Shown: in pieces, positions 27,472 to 35,642 of the stretch
Layout: each line of letters begins with the position of its first letter
Numbering within the stretch: the first letter of the stretch is position 1
Source of the DNA: Roseibium marinum
GTDB taxonomy: Bacteria > Pseudomonadota > Alphaproteobacteria > Rhizobiales > Stappiaceae
Assembly: GCF_002906165.1 (NCBI RefSeq)
Contig: NZ_PPCN01000007.1
Coordinates: forward strand, 186,001-250,000
Direction: 5' to 3'
Length of the DNA stretch: 64,000 nucleotides
Position numbers and translations under genes: made by a program
Notes under the pieces: model-generated
The model's input: only the letters and a program-made list of their open reading frames with translations
Database searches by the model: none
Told to the model about the DNA's origin: nothing

Positions 27472-28350
27472 TTAATTCAGACCAAGGCCCGCGATCGGAT
27501 CCCTCAGGGGACCGCCTGCGATCATGCCGATCAGAACGGCGAATATGGCCGCGGCCACCAGACCGTCGATGCGGTCCATGATCCCCCCGTGACCGGGAAT
27601 GAGACGGCTGGAATCCTTGACGTCGAACCTGCGCTTGACCGCAGATTCCAGTAGATCGCCTGCTTGAGAGACGATTGAAAGCGCGGCTGCCAGAAAGGCC
27701 CAGACCCACAGGTTCTGGTCCCCGGCCCCCGGCGCAGCCTCAGGTCCGGCCCAGGCCCCAGCGACAACAACCACTGCGACACCGAACGCCGCCGCCAGAA
27801 TCAGTCCGCCGATAGCGCCCGACCAGGTTTTCTTCGGAGAAACCCGTGACCAGAGTTTGGGGCCCCCGAGCGCACGGCCGGTGAAATAGGCGAAGATGTC
27901 GGTCGCCCAGACCACGAACAACAGGAAGAAGGTGAACAGCAGCCCGCCGGTTCCCTCCCGAATCGCCAGAAGCGCGAAAAGCGCGCAGCCGCTGTAAAGG
28001 ATCCCCTCCGCGCTCCATCTCCCGGCCCGGGAAAATCGGCCGAAGGCAAAGGCGGCAAGCGCTGCCAGCAGGATCACCGCGAAGCCGATCTCCGCATGGC
28101 CCGTCACATGACAAAGTGTGAACACGACGAGCGCGCCCTGCCCGACCAGGGCCGGAGCCGACATCTGGCGCGTTCCGGTGATCGAGAACCATTCCCAAAG
28201 GAAAAGCACGCCCGCCACGAGCATCAGCGCGGCATAGGGCAAGCCGCCCAGCCAGGTGATCAGCAGCACCAGCGGTCCGAGGATTATCGCCGAGGCGAAC
28301 CTCAGGCCGAGATCCGACATTTTTTTCGCAGTGTGTTCGGGATCTGCCAT
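27472..28350 (-). CDS. cdsA: Phosphatidate cytidylyltransferase CdsA
   Basis: CdsA makes CDP-diacylglycerol from phosphatidate and CTP for phospholipid synthesis in the inner membrane. The protein of about 292 residues has seven to eight hydrophobic helices and ends with the family signature, SAVKRRFDVKDSSRLIPGHG followed by GIMDRIDGLVA, with the conserved aspartates. The start is uncertain: a GTG at 28353, ATG at 28350 or ATG at 28320 (MSDLGLRF) are all possible. It follows uppS by about 15 bases. Confidence 0.95.
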   Translation of the reverse strand: MADPEHTAKKMSDLGLRFASAIILGPLVLLITWLGGLPYAALMLVAGVLFLWEWFSITGTRQMSAPALVGQGALVVFTLCHVTGHAEIGFAVILLAALAAFAFGRFSRAGRWSAEGILYSGCALFALLAIREGTGGLLFTFFLLFVVWATDIFAYFTGRALGGPKLWSRVSPKKTWSGAIGGLILAAAFGVAVVVVAGAWAGPEAAPGAGDQNLWVWAFLAAALSIVSQAGDLLESAVKRRFDVKDSSRLIPGHGGIMDRIDGLVAAAIFAVLIGMIAGGPLRDPIAGLGLN

Positions 28351-28365
28351 CACGCGGGAGGAACG

Positions 28366-29133
28366 CTACAACGCCTTGGCATCAAGACCGCCATACCGGC
28401 GCTGCCGGTTGCCAAAACAGGTCAGTGCCTCGTCAAACGCCGCCTCGTCGAAATCAGGCCAGTGCTTGTCGCAGAAATAGAATTCGGAATAGGCCGCCTG
28501 CCACAGGAGAAAGTTGGAAAGCCGCATTTCGCCGCTGGTGCGGATGATCAGGTCCGGATCGGGCAGCCCGCCGGTATCGAGAGCGCCGGAAAATGCGGTT
28601 TCAGTTATGTCCTCGGGCCGCATTTCGCCGGAGAGAACCTTTTGAGCCAGCGCTTTTGCCGCCCGGACGATTTCCACGCGCGCACCGTAATTGAAGGCCA
28701 CCACGAGGTTCAGACCGGTATTGTTGCGGGTCAGGTCCTCGGCTTCCTGCAGCAGCGCGGCGATGCCCGGCTCCAGATCGTCGCGGCTGCCAATGATCCG
28801 GATGCGCACATTGGCCTCGTGCAGTTCGCTCAGGTCGCGCTGCACGAAGCGCCGGAGCAGCCCCATGAGAAAGGAGACCTCGGTTTCCGGCCGGCTCCAG
28901 TTCTCGGAGGAAAAGCTGTAGATGGTGATTACATCGATGCCGCGTTTGCCGGCATGCCGGATCACCCGGCGCAGGGTTTCCAGCCCGTGGCGGTGCCCTT
29001 CCGTCCGCGGCAGGCCGCGCGCCGTGGCCCATCGCCCGTTGCCATCCATGATGAATGCAACGTGGCGCGGCGGTTTCACGCTGGAACCTTCCGCGGCAGA
29101 TACATGCGGGCTCCGGTCCGGGCTGACGCTCAT
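28366..29133 (-). CDS. uppS: Undecaprenyl diphosphate synthase (isoprenyl transferase)
   Basis: UppS extends farnesyl diphosphate with cis isoprene units to give the carrier lipid for peptidoglycan and O-antigen. The 255-residue cis-prenyltransferase has the catalytic aspartate in [13 protein letters not shown] (about residues 22-34), the block [15 protein letters not shown] and the C-terminal [20 protein letters not shown] with the arginines that bind diphosphate. The ATG at 29133 has a GGGGAG a few bases upstream; the longer frame has no conserved sequence. It is 31 bases from frr. Confidence 0.96.
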   Translation of the reverse strand: MSVSPDRSPHVSAAEGSSVKPPRHVAFIMDGNGRWATARGLPRTEGHRHGLETLRRVIRHAGKRGIDVITIYSFSSENWSRPETEVSFLMGLLRRFVQRDLSELHEANVRIRIIGSRDDLEPGIAALLQEAEDLTRNNTGLNLVVAFNYGARVEIVRAAKALAQKVLSGEMRPEDITETAFSGALDTGGLPDPDLIIRTSGEMRLSNFLLWQAAYSEFYFCDKHWPDFDEAAFDEALTCFGNRQRRYGGLDAKAL

Positions 29134-29164
29134 TAGGCTCCCCTGTTCACAGGTCCAGATCCGA

Positions 29165-29728
29165 TCAGACCTGGGAAATTTCCTGTTCTTTTTTCTCCAG
29201 CATGCTGTCCACCTCACCGATCATCTGATCGGTCAGCTTCTGCACTTCGTCGGATGCGACACGGCTGTCGTCCTGGGAGATGTCACCATCCTTTTCCGCC
29301 TTTTTCGCGGTATCCATGCCATCGCGGCGGACGTGACGGATCGCGACCCGCGCCTGTTCGGCATATTTGTGGGCGACCTTGATCAGATCCTGGCGGCGTT
29401 CCTGATTGAGTTCGGGGATAGGCAGGCGCAGCAACTGGCCATCGACAACCGGATTGAGGCCGAGGTTAGATTCCCGGATCGCCCGCTCGACGGCGGCCAC
29501 CATGGTCTTGTCCCAGACCTGGATCGCGACCATGCGCGACTCCGGCACGGACACGGTGCCGACCTGGCTGATCGGCATGGACTGGCCATAGGCCTGAACG
29601 GAGATGGGATCCAGCATGGACGCGGATGCCCGCCCGGTCCGAAGGCCTGAAAAATCGGTCTTCAGCGAAGCGAGAGCCCCTTGCATCCGGCGCTTCAAGT
29701 CGTCCAGATCGACACCTACTACCGACAT
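29165..29728 (-). CDS. frr: Ribosome recycling factor
   Basis: Frr, with EF-G, splits the ribosome after termination. The 187-residue protein has typical length and the blocks [20 protein letters not shown] (about residues 28-47), [21 protein letters not shown] and [22 protein letters not shown]. The C-terminal helix is [14 protein letters not shown]. The ATG at 29728 ([17 protein letters not shown]) is the conserved start; an upstream extension of 40 residues is not conserved in character. Confidence 0.97.
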   Translation of the reverse strand: MSVVGVDLDDLKRRMQGALASLKTDFSGLRTGRASASMLDPISVQAYGQSMPISQVGTVSVPESRMVAIQVWDKTMVAAVERAIRESNLGLNPVVDGQLLRLPIPELNQERRQDLIKVAHKYAEQARVAIRHVRRDGMDTAKKAEKDGDISQDDSRVASDEVQKLTDQMIGEVDSMLEKKEQEISQV

Positions 29729-30005
29729 TTTATCCTCACTCTTGTTTTTGACTGGGCTTGATAGAGTCCCGGCGCGCGCCAACATGGCATAAACGTGCTG
29801 AAACACAAGTCCATGTGCCCGTTCTGTTGACAATTTGGCGCAGGTCACGGGGTGGACCCGCCCGCGGCACCATGCAGAGCATCACCAAGAACCGCGAAGA
29901 CTTGAAAAGACCAGCCCCGCCCGTGGCTTCGCTTGCGATAAAACAGGATTTCGATATCCGATACGGCTGCTCCTGGGGCCGGGATGGAGCCGAAAACTCC
30001 GGGAA

Positions 30006-30725
30006 TTAGCCGCCGACGACCGTATAGGTGCCGGTCTCCTGCAGCACGCTGACGAGCGCGCCCGGCGTATGAATGGAAAAGACGATGACCGGGATGGAGT
30101 TGTCGCGCGCCAGCGCGATGGCGGTGGTGTCCATCACCTTGAGATTGCGGCTGATGACTTCTTCATAGCCGAGGGTATCGTAGCGCTCGGCGTCCGGATT
30201 GACCTTCGGGTCCTCCGAGTAGACGCCGTCGACCTGGGTGCCCTTCAAAAAGGCGTCGCATTTCATTTCCGCCGCCCGGAGCGCCGCGCCGCTGTCGGTG
30301 GTGAAGAAGGGATTGCCCGTGCCGCCGGCAAAGACGATGACGTCGCCATCCTCCATGTAGCGGTCGGCGACCCGCTGGGAAAAAGTCTCGCAAATGGACG
30401 GTACGGCGACCGCCGACAGGACGCGCGCATTGACCTTCAGCCGGCGCAGGGCGTCCGCGAGGGTCAGGCTGTTCATGATGGTCGCCAGCATGCCCATGTG
30501 GTCGCCAGTGACGCGGTTGCCGCCCTTGGCGGCCACGGCCACGCCGCGGAAGATGTTACCGCCGCCCACGACGACGCCGACCTGGGCGCCAAGGGCCACG
30601 GCATCGGCGATTTCCTTGGCGATCCTCTGCACGATGGCCGGGTCGATCCCGAAGGCCTGCGAGCCCATCAGAGCCTCGCCGGAGAGTTTCAGGAGAATCC
30701 GTTTCCATCGCAAGGAATTCGTCAT
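30006..30725 (-). CDS. pyrH: UMP kinase
   Basis: PyrH phosphorylates UMP to UDP in pyrimidine synthesis; the bacterial enzyme is an allosteric hexamer. The 239-residue amino acid kinase-fold protein has RILLKLSGEALMG (about residues 9-21), VGVVVGGGNIFRG and VIVFAGGTGNPFFTTDSGAA (about residues 133-152), which line the nucleotide sites. A GAAGGG lies 8 bases before the ATG. The gap of 277 bases to frr shows no firm promoter or terminator. A large compound palindrome lies 31 bases upstream of the start (30756-30820). Confidence 0.97.
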   Translation of the reverse strand: MTNSLRWKRILLKLSGEALMGSQAFGIDPAIVQRIAKEIADAVALGAQVGVVVGGGNIFRGVAVAAKGGNRVTGDHMGMLATIMNSLTLADALRRLKVNARVLSAVAVPSICETFSQRVADRYMEDGDVIVFAGGTGNPFFTTDSGAALRAAEMKCDAFLKGTQVDGVYSEDPKVNPDAERYDTLGYEEVISRNLKVMDTTAIALARDNSIPVIVFSIHTPGALVSVLQETGTYTVVGG

Positions 30726-30755
30726 GGCTGCACCCTTCGTGAAAGTCTTTTTCTA

Positions 30756-30820
30756 GATCAACTTTCAGACCTCCAGCCGCAATCGATTGCCGCGATCGAC
30801 TGGAGGTCTGAAAGGTGATC
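30756..30820. repeat. Compound palindrome upstream of pyrH
   Basis: Arms at 30756-30776 and 30800-30820 (GATCAACTTTCAGACCTCCAG and its near-complement) match at 20 of 21 positions. The 23-base loop holds a second perfect palindrome GCAATCGATTGC (30779-30790). It could fold as a cruciform or as a strong hairpin in a pyrH leader transcript. No T run follows on either strand. Confidence 0.7.
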
Positions 30821-30835
30821 GCTTTATAAATGCCG

Positions 30836-30874
30836 AAGCATCTTGTCCGCATTCGCTCGAACGCGGGATGCTCT
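30836..30874. repeat. 39-bp GAGCAT palindromic intergenic repeat, copy 2
   Basis: AAGCATCTTGTCCGCATTCG is followed by CTCGAACGCGGGATGCTCT. It matches the copy at 2966-3004 at most positions and sits directly next to the tsf terminator. Confidence 0.75.
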
Positions 30875-30906
30875 AAAAAAAAGCGCCGGACTGACCGGCG
30901 CTTTTC
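30875..30906 (-). terminator. Intrinsic terminator of tsf
   Basis: On the minus strand AAGCGCCGG, the loop TCAGT and CCGGCGCTT are followed by eight T. It starts about 8 bases after the tsf stop, so pyrH needs a separate promoter. Confidence 0.9.
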
Positions 30907-30913
30907 ATGGAAC

Positions 30914-31831
30914 TTACTGCCCGGAGGCTGCCGCCACTTCCGCGGCGAAATCGTGCTCTTCCTTCTCGATCCCCTCGCCGAGGGCGAAGCGGACGAAGCC
31001 GGTAAGCTTGACCCCGGTGCCGAGATCCTTTGCCAGAGCCTCGACGGCCTGTTCGACCGTCTGCTCCGGATTGATGACGAAGGCCTGTTTCACGAGGGTA
31101 ACTTCCTCGTAGAATTTGCGCAAACGTCCTTCCACCATTTTTTCGATGATGTTTTCCGGCTTGCCCGACTCGCGCGCCTGCTCGGAGAAGACCGACTTTT
31201 CACGCTCGACCACGGCCGGGTCCAGCGCATCGGTGTTCAACGCCAGCGGACTGGTCGCGGCCACATGCATGGCGATCTGGCGGCCAAGCGCGTTGAGCTT
31301 GTCCTTGTCGCCGGAAGATTCCAGCGCGACCAGCACGCCGATCTTGCCCAGGCCATCGGCGATAGCGCCGTGGACATAGGAGGCAACGACGCCCTCGCTT
31401 GCCGAAAGGGCGGCGGTGCGGCGCAGGCTCATGTTCTCGCCGATGGTGGCGATCGCTTCGGTGATCGTGTCGGCGACCGACTTGCCACCGAGATCGGCGG
31501 CGGAGACGGCTTCGACGGATCCGTCGGTCGTCACGGCAACCTGGGCGACCTTGGAAACCAGTTCCTGGAAGCCTTCGTTGCGGGAGACGAAGTCGGTTTC
31601 GGAGTTCAGCTCGATCACGGCAGCCTTGCTGCCGTCGGTGGCTACGCCGACAAGGCCTTCGGCGGCCAGACGGCCGGCCTTCTTGGCGGCCTTGGCCAGC
31701 CCCTTGGTGCGCAGCCAGTCGATGGCCGCTTCCATGTCACCGCCGGTTTCTGTAAGGGCGGTCTTGCAGTCCATCATGCCAGCGCCGGATTTCTCGCGGA
31801 GCTCTTTTACCATCGCGGCGGTAATGCTCAT
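30914..31831 (-). CDS. tsf: Translation elongation factor Ts
   Basis: EF-Ts recycles EF-Tu by exchanging GDP for GTP. The 305-residue protein has the N-terminal UBA-like domain with [20 protein letters not shown] (about residues 7-26), the core [17 protein letters not shown] (about residues 80-96) that contacts EF-Tu, and two dimerisation subdomains. The start [11 protein letters not shown] at 31831 is the conserved one. It follows rpsB by 144 bases as in most bacteria. Confidence 0.97.
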   Translation of the reverse strand: MSITAAMVKELREKSGAGMMDCKTALTETGGDMEAAIDWLRTKGLAKAAKKAGRLAAEGLVGVATDGSKAAVIELNSETDFVSRNEGFQELVSKVAQVAVTTDGSVEAVSAADLGGKSVADTITEAIATIGENMSLRRTAALSASEGVVASYVHGAIADGLGKIGVLVALESSGDKDKLNALGRQIAMHVAATSPLALNTDALDPAVVEREKSVFSEQARESGKPENIIEKMVEGRLRKFYEEVTLVKQAFVINPEQTVEQAVEALAKDLGTGVKLTGFVRFALGEGIEKEEHDFAAEVAAASGQ

Positions 31832-31897
31832 CGATTGCCTCGTGCATGGGGGTTTCGGGTGAGACACGGTTTAGCCGATGGCTTTCCGCGTCTTTAT

Positions 31898-31926
31898 GAC
31901 GGGGCTGCAACAAAGTGCAGCCCGTC
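31898..31926 (-). promoter_or_regulatory. rpsB-tsf spacer hairpin 2
   Basis: On the minus strand GACGGGCTGCA pairs with TGCAGCCCCGTC (one bulged base) around a 6-base loop. It is 67 bases before the tsf start. No T run follows, so it is more likely an RNA-stability or partial attenuation element than a full terminator. Confidence 0.45.
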
Positions 31927-31944
31927 TTGCGAATTCAACATGTT

Positions 31945-31968
31945 TCTGCCGCATAAGGCCGCGGCAGA
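31945..31968 (-). promoter_or_regulatory. rpsB-tsf spacer hairpin 1
   Basis: TCTGCCGC, GGCCTTAT and GCGGCAGA on the minus strand form a perfect 8-bp stem 7 bases after the rpsB stop. A ratio-setting attenuator between rpsB and tsf is the likely role. Confidence 0.45.
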
Positions 31969-31975
31969 GCTGTTA

Positions 31976-32932
31976 TCAGGCGTCAGTAGCGGCCGGTGCG
32001 GCCTTCTCTGCTGCCGGTTCTGCTTCAGCAGCCGCCGGTTCGGCTTCAGCGGCGGCCGGTGCGGCCTCAGCAGCAGCCGGTTCAGCTTCGGCCGGAGCCG
32101 GTTCAGCAGCAGCCGGTGCGGCTTCAGCCGGAGCCTCTTCCACAGCAGGTGCGGCGGGAGCTGCTTCCGCGACCGGTTCAGCCAGAGCCTCTTCGATCGG
32201 AGCTTCTTCCGATGCGCCGACATCCATGCCGGAAGCGCCCTGGGCGCGGGAAATGCCGTCGATTGCGGCACGGGCGATCAGATCGCAGTAAAGCGACAGC
32301 GCGCGGCCGGCATCGTCGTTGCCCGGCACCGGATAGGTGATGCCGTCCGGATTGCAGTTAGAATCGAGGATCGCGGCGACCGGAATGCCCAGACGGCGGG
32401 CTTCCTGGATGGCGATGGCTTCGCGGTTGGTGTCGATCACGAAGATCAGGTCCGGGATGCCGCCCATGTCCTTGATGCCGCCAAGGTTCCGCTCGAGCTT
32501 CTCGCGCTCGCGGTCCATGAACAGGCGTTCTTTCTTGGTCAGCGAGTTCGCCGCGTCGGAGGACAGCGTCTCTTCCAGCTTGCGCAGGCGCTGAATGGAC
32601 TGGGAAATGGTTTTCCAGTTGGTCAGCATGCCGCCGAGCCAGCGGGCGTTGACGAAATACTGCGCGGAGTTGCGCGCCGATGTCGCCACCGCTTCCTGTG
32701 CCTGGCGCTTGGTGCCGACGATCAGAACGCGGCCGCCACCGGCGACGGTGTCGGAAATCGCCTTCAGCGCCTGATGCAGCAGCGGAACGGTCTGGGACAG
32801 GTCCATGATGTGAACATCGTTGCGTACACCAAAGATGTACGAACCCATGCGCGGGTTCCAACGGTGTTTCTGGTGACCAAAGTGGACGCCAGCTTCCAGA
32901 AGCTGACGCATGGTGAAATCGGGCAATGCCAT
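31976..32932 (-). CDS. rpsB: Ribosomal protein uS2 with long Ala/Glu/Pro tail
   Basis: S2 binds the back of the small subunit and is needed for S1 docking. The 318-residue protein starts [20 protein letters not shown] and carries the family signatures [28 protein letters not shown] and [19 protein letters not shown]. After about residue 250 comes a low-complexity acidic tail of repeats such as [20 protein letters not shown], making it about 60-70 residues longer than E. coli S2 (241). Tails of this kind occur in Hyphomicrobiales S2. A strong promoter lies 130 bases upstream. Confidence 0.97.
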   Translation of the reverse strand: MALPDFTMRQLLEAGVHFGHQKHRWNPRMGSYIFGVRNDVHIMDLSQTVPLLHQALKAISDTVAGGGRVLIVGTKRQAQEAVATSARNSAQYFVNARWLGGMLTNWKTISQSIQRLRKLEETLSSDAANSLTKKERLFMDREREKLERNLGGIKDMGGIPDLIFVIDTNREAIAIQEARRLGIPVAAILDSNCNPDGITYPVPGNDDAGRALSLYCDLIARAAIDGISRAQGASGMDVGASEEAPIEEALAEPVAEAAPAAPAVEEAPAEAAPAAAEPAPAEAEPAAAEAAPAAAEAEPAAAEAEPAAEKAAPAATDA

Positions 32933-33061
32933 CGGGCTTGCTCTCCTGGTTTTCCGGTTTGACCTCCGCAAGAGGATTGTGGGCCGAAGGATTTCTCCCG
33001 TCGGCCACCGGATGGACCCCGATAAAGCTCAGGCTCCGCCCCTTGCGTGTGGAATGCGCGC
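32933..33061 (-). promoter_or_regulatory. rpsB 5' leader region
   Basis: About 125 bases separate the predicted transcription start from the rpsB ATG. Ribosomal protein leaders often bind the encoded protein; S2 autoregulation of rpsB-tsf is known in E. coli. I see no single dominant hairpin, so this is only a region to fold. Confidence 0.3.
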
Positions 33062-33090
33062 CTTATAGTTGGCGGCGGATTTTATTTCAA
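33062..33090 (-). promoter_or_regulatory. Promoter of rpsB-tsf
   Basis: On the minus strand TTGAAA (33085-33090) and TATAAG (33062-33067) are separated by exactly 17 bases, close to the housekeeping sigma consensus. It is the only good match between rpsB and the next gene. Confidence 0.8.
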
Positions 33091-33387
33091 GGGTAAAAGA
33101 AGGGAATTGTCCGGGGAAGGCAGGATTAGTGGCGAGAGGCGGCGAACGATCCCGATGGGCTTGTGTTTTTACAAAAAAATAGGGTCGATGCGGCGCGGTT
33201 GACCCAGCCCCCCGAACCAATGGGAATATCTGACGCGCTACACCGATACTGTCGTCTGAAACCGGCCCCGCGCGAAAAGGGCCGCGTCAACTGGCAGGGA
33301 ATTGAGCGCGTTCACCCAACAGGTCCATGGACGTTCAACAACGAGCGGCTAAACATGGGAAGGGGATTACCGCGCCGAACATTGGAA
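33091..33387. other. Noncoding stretch at the edge of the accessory patch
   Basis: No recognisable gene or repeat. A short plus-strand ORF at 33163-33420 lacks a ribosome binding site, has no family features and overlaps the end of the next gene; I do not accept it. Confidence 0.4.
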
Positions 33388-34254
33388 TTATGTTCCTTGC
33401 TCGTACACCCCTTTCATTAGCGCCCTCAACGCGGCCCTTCTTGATCCTCGTTTCTTAGAGCTACCAACCCTTACAAAGCTGAAACGGTTAGATATTGACG
33501 GCGGAATTATGGGTTTAAACCAATCGGTCTTTACATCTACATCAATCAATTGATTGCTTGCACCATCGACATGTCTAATTTCGTAAGCATATAGATTTCT
33601 TGCTATTAACTGTCCATTTTTATCTCTATAGTCAGAAGCAAAAGAAGTGTTTTTTCCAGTTTTAATGAAAAGATAATTATCTGGCAATGTGTCTACGACA
33701 GAAAATTCGGAAACTTTATTTCCTTCCAAGCGATCGTATAAAAAATATCTTCCATCTTCCTTAATTTCTATTAGATGCTTAACTTCTTCAATAGCGAAAA
33801 ACTCCCGTCTCTTTATTGCCGTACTACCAGTTGTAACAACATACTCCGGAATTTTATCCAGCTCGGCCTTTTCTTCTGAGTACAACTCAGCTTGCTTGGT
33901 TTCAATATCAGTAGCAATTTTTTGATAGTTCATAACAAACAAGGTAATCAAGAATAGAGGTGGGAACAAATACACCGAGGTCGAAATCGACTTGCGCGTC
34001 TGAGAAAAGCTTAACAAAGAGAAAAATATTACGAAGTAGAATATTTGCGTATAAGAGAAATTGAATAGTAAAACACCAAAAATAATGCTCCAACCACTAA
34101 ATCCACCATATGAACCTAGCGTAATAATGCCCACGAAAATTGTAATTATAAAAGAGAGTAATACTCCCGATCTGAATGCTCCATTCTTAATTACGAAATA
34201 TAATGAAAACAAAATGATTGGAGCAAAAAATTGAATAACAAACACCTTACCCAT
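33388..34254 (-). CDS. AT-rich membrane protein of unknown function
   Basis: I do not recognise a family. The 288-residue protein has four to five hydrophobic helices in its first 110 residues (VIQFFAPIILFSLYFVI, LLSFIITIFVGIITL, FYFVIFFSLLSF, YLFPPLFLITLFVM), then a charged linker helix (about residues 115-140, rich in Glu and Lys), then a soluble part of about 140 residues ending in a basic tail SSKKRGSRRAALRALMKG. Base composition is far more AT-rich than all neighbours and uses AAA, ATA and TTT codons freely, a sign of transfer. The ATG at 34254 has GGAG 6 bases upstream; a GTG at 34266 is possible. It may be a membrane effector or sensor, but nothing shows this. Confidence 0.6.
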   Translation of the reverse strand: MGKVFVIQFFAPIILFSLYFVIKNGAFRSGVLLSFIITIFVGIITLGSYGGFSGWSIIFGVLLFNFSYTQIFYFVIFFSLLSFSQTRKSISTSVYLFPPLFLITLFVMNYQKIATDIETKQAELYSEEKAELDKIPEYVVTTGSTAIKRREFFAIEEVKHLIEIKEDGRYFLYDRLEGNKVSEFSVVDTLPDNYLFIKTGKNTSFASDYRDKNGQLIARNLYAYEIRHVDGASNQLIDVDVKTDWFKPIIPPSISNRFSFVRVGSSKKRGSRRAALRALMKGVYEQGT

Positions 34255-34350
34255 CTCAATCTCCACATGCAGCCGTAAAGATGCAACATATGATGCAAAC
34301 CACCCCCTTAAATTACCACTAACCGATATTCCCTAGATGATTCGTGAACA

Positions 34351-34372
34351 CGCCACCTGCTAAAGTCGGTGG
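34351..34372. repeat. Right-end hairpin of the IS200-like element
   Basis: GCCACC, a 10-base loop and GGTGGC. TnpA of this family recognises such hairpins at each end. Confidence 0.6.
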
Positions 34373-34417
34373 CTTCAGGTTGCGGCCATAAGGTGGGTTG
34401 ATCCGCCCTTTGGCGGA

Positions 34418-34840
34418 CTACACAACCTCAAAATCATCGTCAGGCGGCTTCTGGTTCTTGATATACTCTTTCCACACTTCATCCGTAACATTGCCGTTCG
34501 AATTCAGCCAATAGCCCCTCGCCCACAAATGCCGTCCTCAGTAGATTTTACGCAAGCCATTGTATTCGCTTAAAAATTTCTGAGGGTTTTTGCCCGTCAA
34601 GAATTGGACTGCACGTGAAACTGACAGGTTCGGCGGGATCGGCACCAGCATATGGATGTGGTCCCTATTGATCGAACCAGCATGAATATGGATCTCCTGT
34701 GAAATCGATATCTCATGCAACAACTCACGGCAGCGGTTGCCAACATCGCCAACCCAGACCTCGTATCTGTACTTCGTCGTCCAATCCAAGCAGTACTTGC
34801 AGTCCCAAACAGTATGGCTCCCACGTTTGTGGAATTGCAT
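34418..34840 (-). pseudogene. tnpA: IS200/IS605 family transposase TnpA, nonsense-interrupted
   Basis: TnpA of this family is a small Y1 HUH nuclease that moves single-stranded DNA. The frame opens MQFHKRGSHTVWDCKYCLDW and has the HUH motif RDHIHMLVPIPP (about residues 59-70) and LSVSRAVQFLTGK. At codon 101 a TGA (34538-34540) interrupts LRKIY-stop-GRHLWARGYW, where relatives have Trp (TGG). Reading on in the same frame gives a normal C-terminus ending KPPDDDFEVV at a TAG at 34418, including EYIKNQ with the expected catalytic tyrosine. A single G-to-A change thus removes the active site. Confidence 0.85.
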
Positions 34841-34885
34841 ACAAGAATGCTACTGTATCCCGTCGACTAAAGGCGAGGGGTTTAC

Positions 34886-35047
34886 AGATCCCCTAACGGG
34901 GACACTAAGAGCTGCTTTCAGGAAAACATGTGGGAAACTTGAGCGCCCGAGAGCGAGGGCGCTTTGCTGACGGACCGCGCTGCCGGTTCATACCGTCCGC
35001 CTACCGGACACGAGCCTTCAATTAGTTAGAACTCGACGTCCGGCCTG
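34886..35047. other. Noncoding DNA between the IS remnant and the toxin gene
   Basis: It contains one hairpin AGCGCCC / GGGCGCT (34942-34963) followed by TTGCTG, a weak plus-strand terminator shape. Nothing else is recognisable. Confidence 0.3.
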
Positions 35048-35338
35048 TTAAAAACCAACTTCTTTCAGATGCCTGACCGCCAGGATCGTCACCACATCGT
35101 CCTCAATGCGGTAGCGGACAACATAACCGCTGCTGCCGAAGTCGATCAGCCAATCGCGAAATTCAGCCGGCATATCCTCGACTGGCCGCCCAATGCGCGG
35201 TTGCCGGGAAAGAACGGTGACACCGCTGCGAATGGCGGTGACGGCTTGCCTGGCAGCATCCGCGTTCTGGGGAAGCAGGAAACGATAAAGGCGTTGAACA
35301 TCGGCCGCTGCACCTGGAGCCCAGATCAGCTGTGGCAC
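35048..35338 (-). CDS. RelE/ParE-family toxin
   Basis: The 96-residue protein fits the ParE/RelE fold: the helical start QLIWAPGAAADVQRLYRFLL, then ARQAVTAIRSGVTVLSRQP, the motif RIGRPVEDMPAEFRDWLIDF and the C-terminal strands GYVVRYRIEDDVVTILAVRH. ParE toxins poison gyrase and RelE toxins cut mRNA at the ribosome; sequence alone does not decide which. The gene overlaps the antitoxin gene by 13 bases and follows it, the usual order for this family. Confidence 0.88.
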   Translation of the reverse strand: MPQLIWAPGAAADVQRLYRFLLPQNADAARQAVTAIRSGVTVLSRQPRIGRPVEDMPAEFRDWLIDFGSSGYVVRYRIEDDVVTILAVRHLKEVGF

Positions 35339-35604
35339 GCCGGCAGCTCCGCATCCTCACCCGCTTCCAGCTTTTTCAGCCAGTCGTCCACTTCCTCGCC
35401 CGTCAGATGCATGCCGGTTTGCTTGTATTCCTCCCAGGCGCGCAGCGTATCCTGTTTGAATGCCTCGCGCTTTTCCTCGCGCTCGACATACTGCGCGATG
35501 GCCTCGCGCATAATCCAGTGTGAGGAACGGCGACGAGTCTCGGCCAGGGTCTGGACCCGGACTTTCAACTCGTCATCAAGCTTGATGGAAGTAGGAGACG
35601 CCAT
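35326..35604 (-). CDS. ParD/CopG-like ribbon-helix-helix antitoxin
   Basis: The 92-residue protein opens with a ribbon-helix-helix domain, TSIKLDDELKVRVQTLAETR followed by RSSHWIMREAIAQYVEREE, which binds operator DNA as a dimer. The acidic C-terminal half (GEEVDDWLKKLEAGEDAELP) is the likely toxin-binding part. It is translated just ahead of the toxin gene. A palindrome at 35625-35637 in front of the gene is the likely autoregulatory operator. Confidence 0.88.
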   Translation of the reverse strand: MASPTSIKLDDELKVRVQTLAETRRRSSHWIMREAIAQYVEREEKREAFKQDTLRAWEEYKQTGMHLTGEEVDDWLKKLEAGEDAELPACHS

Positions 35605-35624
35605 ATCTCAGCCTCGAATAGCAA

Positions 35625-35637
35625 AAGGTAATACCTT
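35625..35637. promoter_or_regulatory. Operator palindrome of the toxin-antitoxin pair
   Basis: AAGGTA-A-TACCTT, a perfect 6+1+6 inverted repeat between the -10 element and the antitoxin start. Its place fits repression by the antitoxin. Confidence 0.6.
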
Positions 35638-35642
35638 GCACT

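Larger units (their letters stand above)
34345..34885 (-). mobile_element. IS200/IS605-like insertion element (inactive)
   Basis: A single-transposase element bounded by subterminal hairpins rather than inverted repeats, as in the IS200/IS605 family. The right-end hairpin GCCACC...GGTGGC with TGCTAAAGTC is at 34351-34372. A left-end imperfect hairpin with CTAAAGGCGAGGGG is at 34859-34880. No tnpB is present. The limits are approximate because these elements leave no target duplication. The transposase has an in-frame stop (see 34418-34840). Confidence 0.7.

Noticed and set aside
30830..32962. 710-codon plus-strand ORF opposite tsf and rpsB
   Set aside because: Antisense shadow of two core genes; it also runs through the tsf terminator and the rpsB tail repeat, giving low-complexity Ser/Gly/Phe sequence.
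33163..33420. 85-codon plus-strand ORF near the accessory patch
   Set aside because: No ribosome binding site or family feature, and its end overlaps the AT-rich membrane protein gene.
33388..35604. A complete multi-gene defence system in the accessory patch
   Set aside because: Only one unknown membrane protein, a dead IS and a toxin-antitoxin pair are present; no nuclease, helicase, reverse transcriptase or nucleotide cyclase gene accompanies them.
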